Below are positions 62,950 through 64,000 of a stretch of DNA of 64,000 nucleotides, one piece after another; position 1 is the stretch's first letter; every line of letters begins with the position of its first letter. The stretch comes from Streptomyces rubrogriseus (lineage in GTDB: Bacteria > Actinomycetota > Actinomycetes > Streptomycetales > Streptomycetaceae). The stretch spans positions 1,240,001-1,304,000 of the forward strand of contig NZ_CP116256.1 in assembly GCF_027947575.1 (NCBI RefSeq), in the 5' to 3' direction. The translations under genes were made by a program, and so were the position numbers. A model generated the notes under the pieces. That model was not told the DNA's origin. It saw nothing but the letters and a program-made list of their open reading frames with translations, and did no database searches.

Positions 62950-64000
62950 GTGAGCGACAACCCCGGCCAGAACGACCAGCCCGACCCCCTCGACTCCTTC
63001 GACGAGATCATCGACGCGGAGACCACCCGCGACCCCGACCTCGCCGTCATCGAGGCCGGCAGCCGCACCCTGCGCACCCAGGGCGGCCCCCCGGAGGCCG
63101 ACGTCCCCGGGCGCCCGGAGGACCCCGAGGTGGACGCGGCCCTGCGCGATGTCGAGACGGAGCTGGCCAGCCGCTGGGGCGAGACCAAGCTGGAGCCGTC
63201 CGTCACCCGGATCGCCGCGTTGATGGACGTACTGGGCGAGCCGCAGCGCTCGTACCCCTCCATCCACATCACCGGGACCAACGGCAAGACCTCCACCGCC
63301 CGCATGATCGAGGCCCTGCTCGGCGCCTTCGAGCTGCGCACCGGGCGGTACACCTCGCCGCACGTGCAGTCGATCACCGAGCGGATCAGCCTGGACGGGG
63401 CGCCGATCGCCGCCGAGCGGTTCGTCGAGACGTACCAGGACGTCAAGCCGTACGTCGAGATGGTCGACGCGCAGCAGGAGTACCGGCTCTCCTTCTTCGA
63501 GGTGCTGACCGGCATGGCGTACGCCGCCTTCGCCGACGCGCCCGTGGACGTGGCCGTCGTCGAGGTCGGGATGGGCGGCTCCTGGGACGCCACCAACGTC
63601 ATCGACGGGGACGTCGCCGTCGTCACCCCCATCGACCTGGACCACACCGACCGGCTCGGCGGGACCCCCGGCGAGATCGCGGTCGAGAAGTCCGGGATCA
63701 TCAAGCAGGACGCGACCGTGATCCTGGCCCAGCAGCCGGTGGACGCGGCGCAGGTGATGCTGAAGAAGGCCGTGGACGTCAACGCCACCGTGGCCCGCGA
63801 GGGGCTGGAGTTCGGCGTCGTCGCCCGCGAGGTCGCAGTCGGCGGGCAGCTGGTCACCCTGCGCGGACTCGGCGGCGAGTACACCGAGGTGTACCTGCCG
63901 CTGCACGGCGCGCACCAGGCGCACAACGCGGCGGTCGCGCTGGCCGCCGTCGAGGCGTTCTTCGGCGTCGGCGCGCAGCGCCCCGAGCCGCTGGACGTCG
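62950..64000 (+). CDS. folC: Folylpolyglutamate synthase / dihydrofolate synthase, 5' part
   Basis: 350 codons from GTG 62950, then off the right edge. An N-terminal extension of about 45 residues (DNPGQNDQPDPLDSFDEIID) precedes the Mur-ligase-type fold. YPSIHITGTNGKTSTARMIEALL is the ATP P-loop, RYTSPHVQSITERISLDG the folate site, VVEVGMGGSWDATNVIDGDVAVVTPIDLDHTDRLGGT the metal/ATP region. It adds glutamates to folates and makes dihydrofolate. TAGACT (62938-62943) six bases before the GTG suggests a leaderless transcript like valS, so it has its own promoter despite lying behind valS. Confidence 0.93.
   Translation, partial: MSDNPGQNDQPDPLDSFDEIIDAETTRDPDLAVIEAGSRTLRTQGGPPEADVPGRPEDPEVDAALRDVETELASRWGETKLEPSVTRIAALMDVLGEPQRSYPSIHITGTNGKTSTARMIEALLGAFELRTGRYTSPHVQSITERISLDGAPIAAERFVETYQDVKPYVEMVDAQQEYRLSFFEVLTGMAYAAFADAPVDVAVVEVGMGGSWDATNVIDGDVAVVTPIDLDHTDRLGGTPGEIAVEKSGIIKQDATVILAQQPVDAAQVMLKKAVDVNATVAREGLEFGVVAREVAVGGQLVTLRGLGGEYTEVYLPLHGAHQAHNAAVALAAVEAFFGVGAQRPEPLDV

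Noticed and set aside
59935..63924. A minus-strand open frame of 1,329 codons antisense to valS and folC
   Set aside because: It arises from the high-GC codon bias of the plus-strand genes. Its sequence is Val/Leu/Gly/Asp/Arg-rich low complexity without any domain.

Overview
The window is Streptomyces chromosome (high-GC, strong third-position G/C bias, GTG and ATG starts, many TAnnnT -10 boxes directly in front of start codons). The csnR-K chitosan-oligosaccharide module, the tig-clpP1-clpP2-clpX-valS-folC block and the Ni-switched sodF gene point to the S. coelicolor/S. lividans group or a close relative. I see no insertion sequence, prophage, CRISPR array or rRNA. The region reads as core chromosome.

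Layout. 1-1.8 kb: the start of an amino-acid binding protein (GlnH type) and a four-helix membrane sensor (GlnX type), both minus; in actinobacteria these feed the kinase PknG. 2.0-8.7 kb (minus): csnR-E-F-G-H-K, a ROK repressor, binding protein, two permeases, a GH4 glycosidase and an amino-sugar kinase, with a perfect palindrome in front of csnR. 8.9-12.3 kb: MscS channel, HNH endonuclease, Uma2 nuclease-fold protein, methyltransferase. 12.5-15.4 kb (plus): an odd PLTSE-repeat small protein, malQ, a small membrane protein. 15.5-19 kb: MarR regulator divergent from two EamA transporters and a LysR regulator. 19.1-24.6 kb: first pepN, DUF1203 protein, TerD protein, asd. 24.9-26.2 kb: SigE-family sigma factor and a membrane partner. 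26.3-31 kb: large secreted subtilisin and an AbiEi/DUF559-like protein. 31.2-34.5 kb: second pepN and a mycothiol-dependent nitroreductase-like protein.

34.9-41.5 kb (minus) is a sulfonate/organosulfur module: TauD-like dioxygenase, FMN monooxygenase, SsuB/SsuC/SsuA ABC transporter and a ROK regulator. Two very small leader-peptide genes precede the transporter operon and the regulator. One encodes MSCRTLCC and looks like a cysteine-responsive attenuator. 41.7-46.4 kb: sodF with a Nur-type box, amino-acid permease, bioY, second permease. 46.6-52.4 kb: rpiB, Nei-type glycosylase, Eis-like acetyltransferase, SpoIIE-type phosphatase, HD-domain protein, acyltransferase. 53-64 kb: small membrane protein, tRNA-Gly(UCC), tRNA-Pro(UGG), tig, clpP1-clpP2, clpX, a small secreted cysteine protein, a Pro/Gln-rich membrane protein, valS and the first 350 codons of folC.

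The pepN / Rv2466c-like / rpiB / nei / tig / clpP1P2 / clpX / valS / folC order matches the mycobacterial order, so this is an ancient actinobacterial backbone with Streptomyces genes inserted. Strong hairpin terminators separate most convergent genes.
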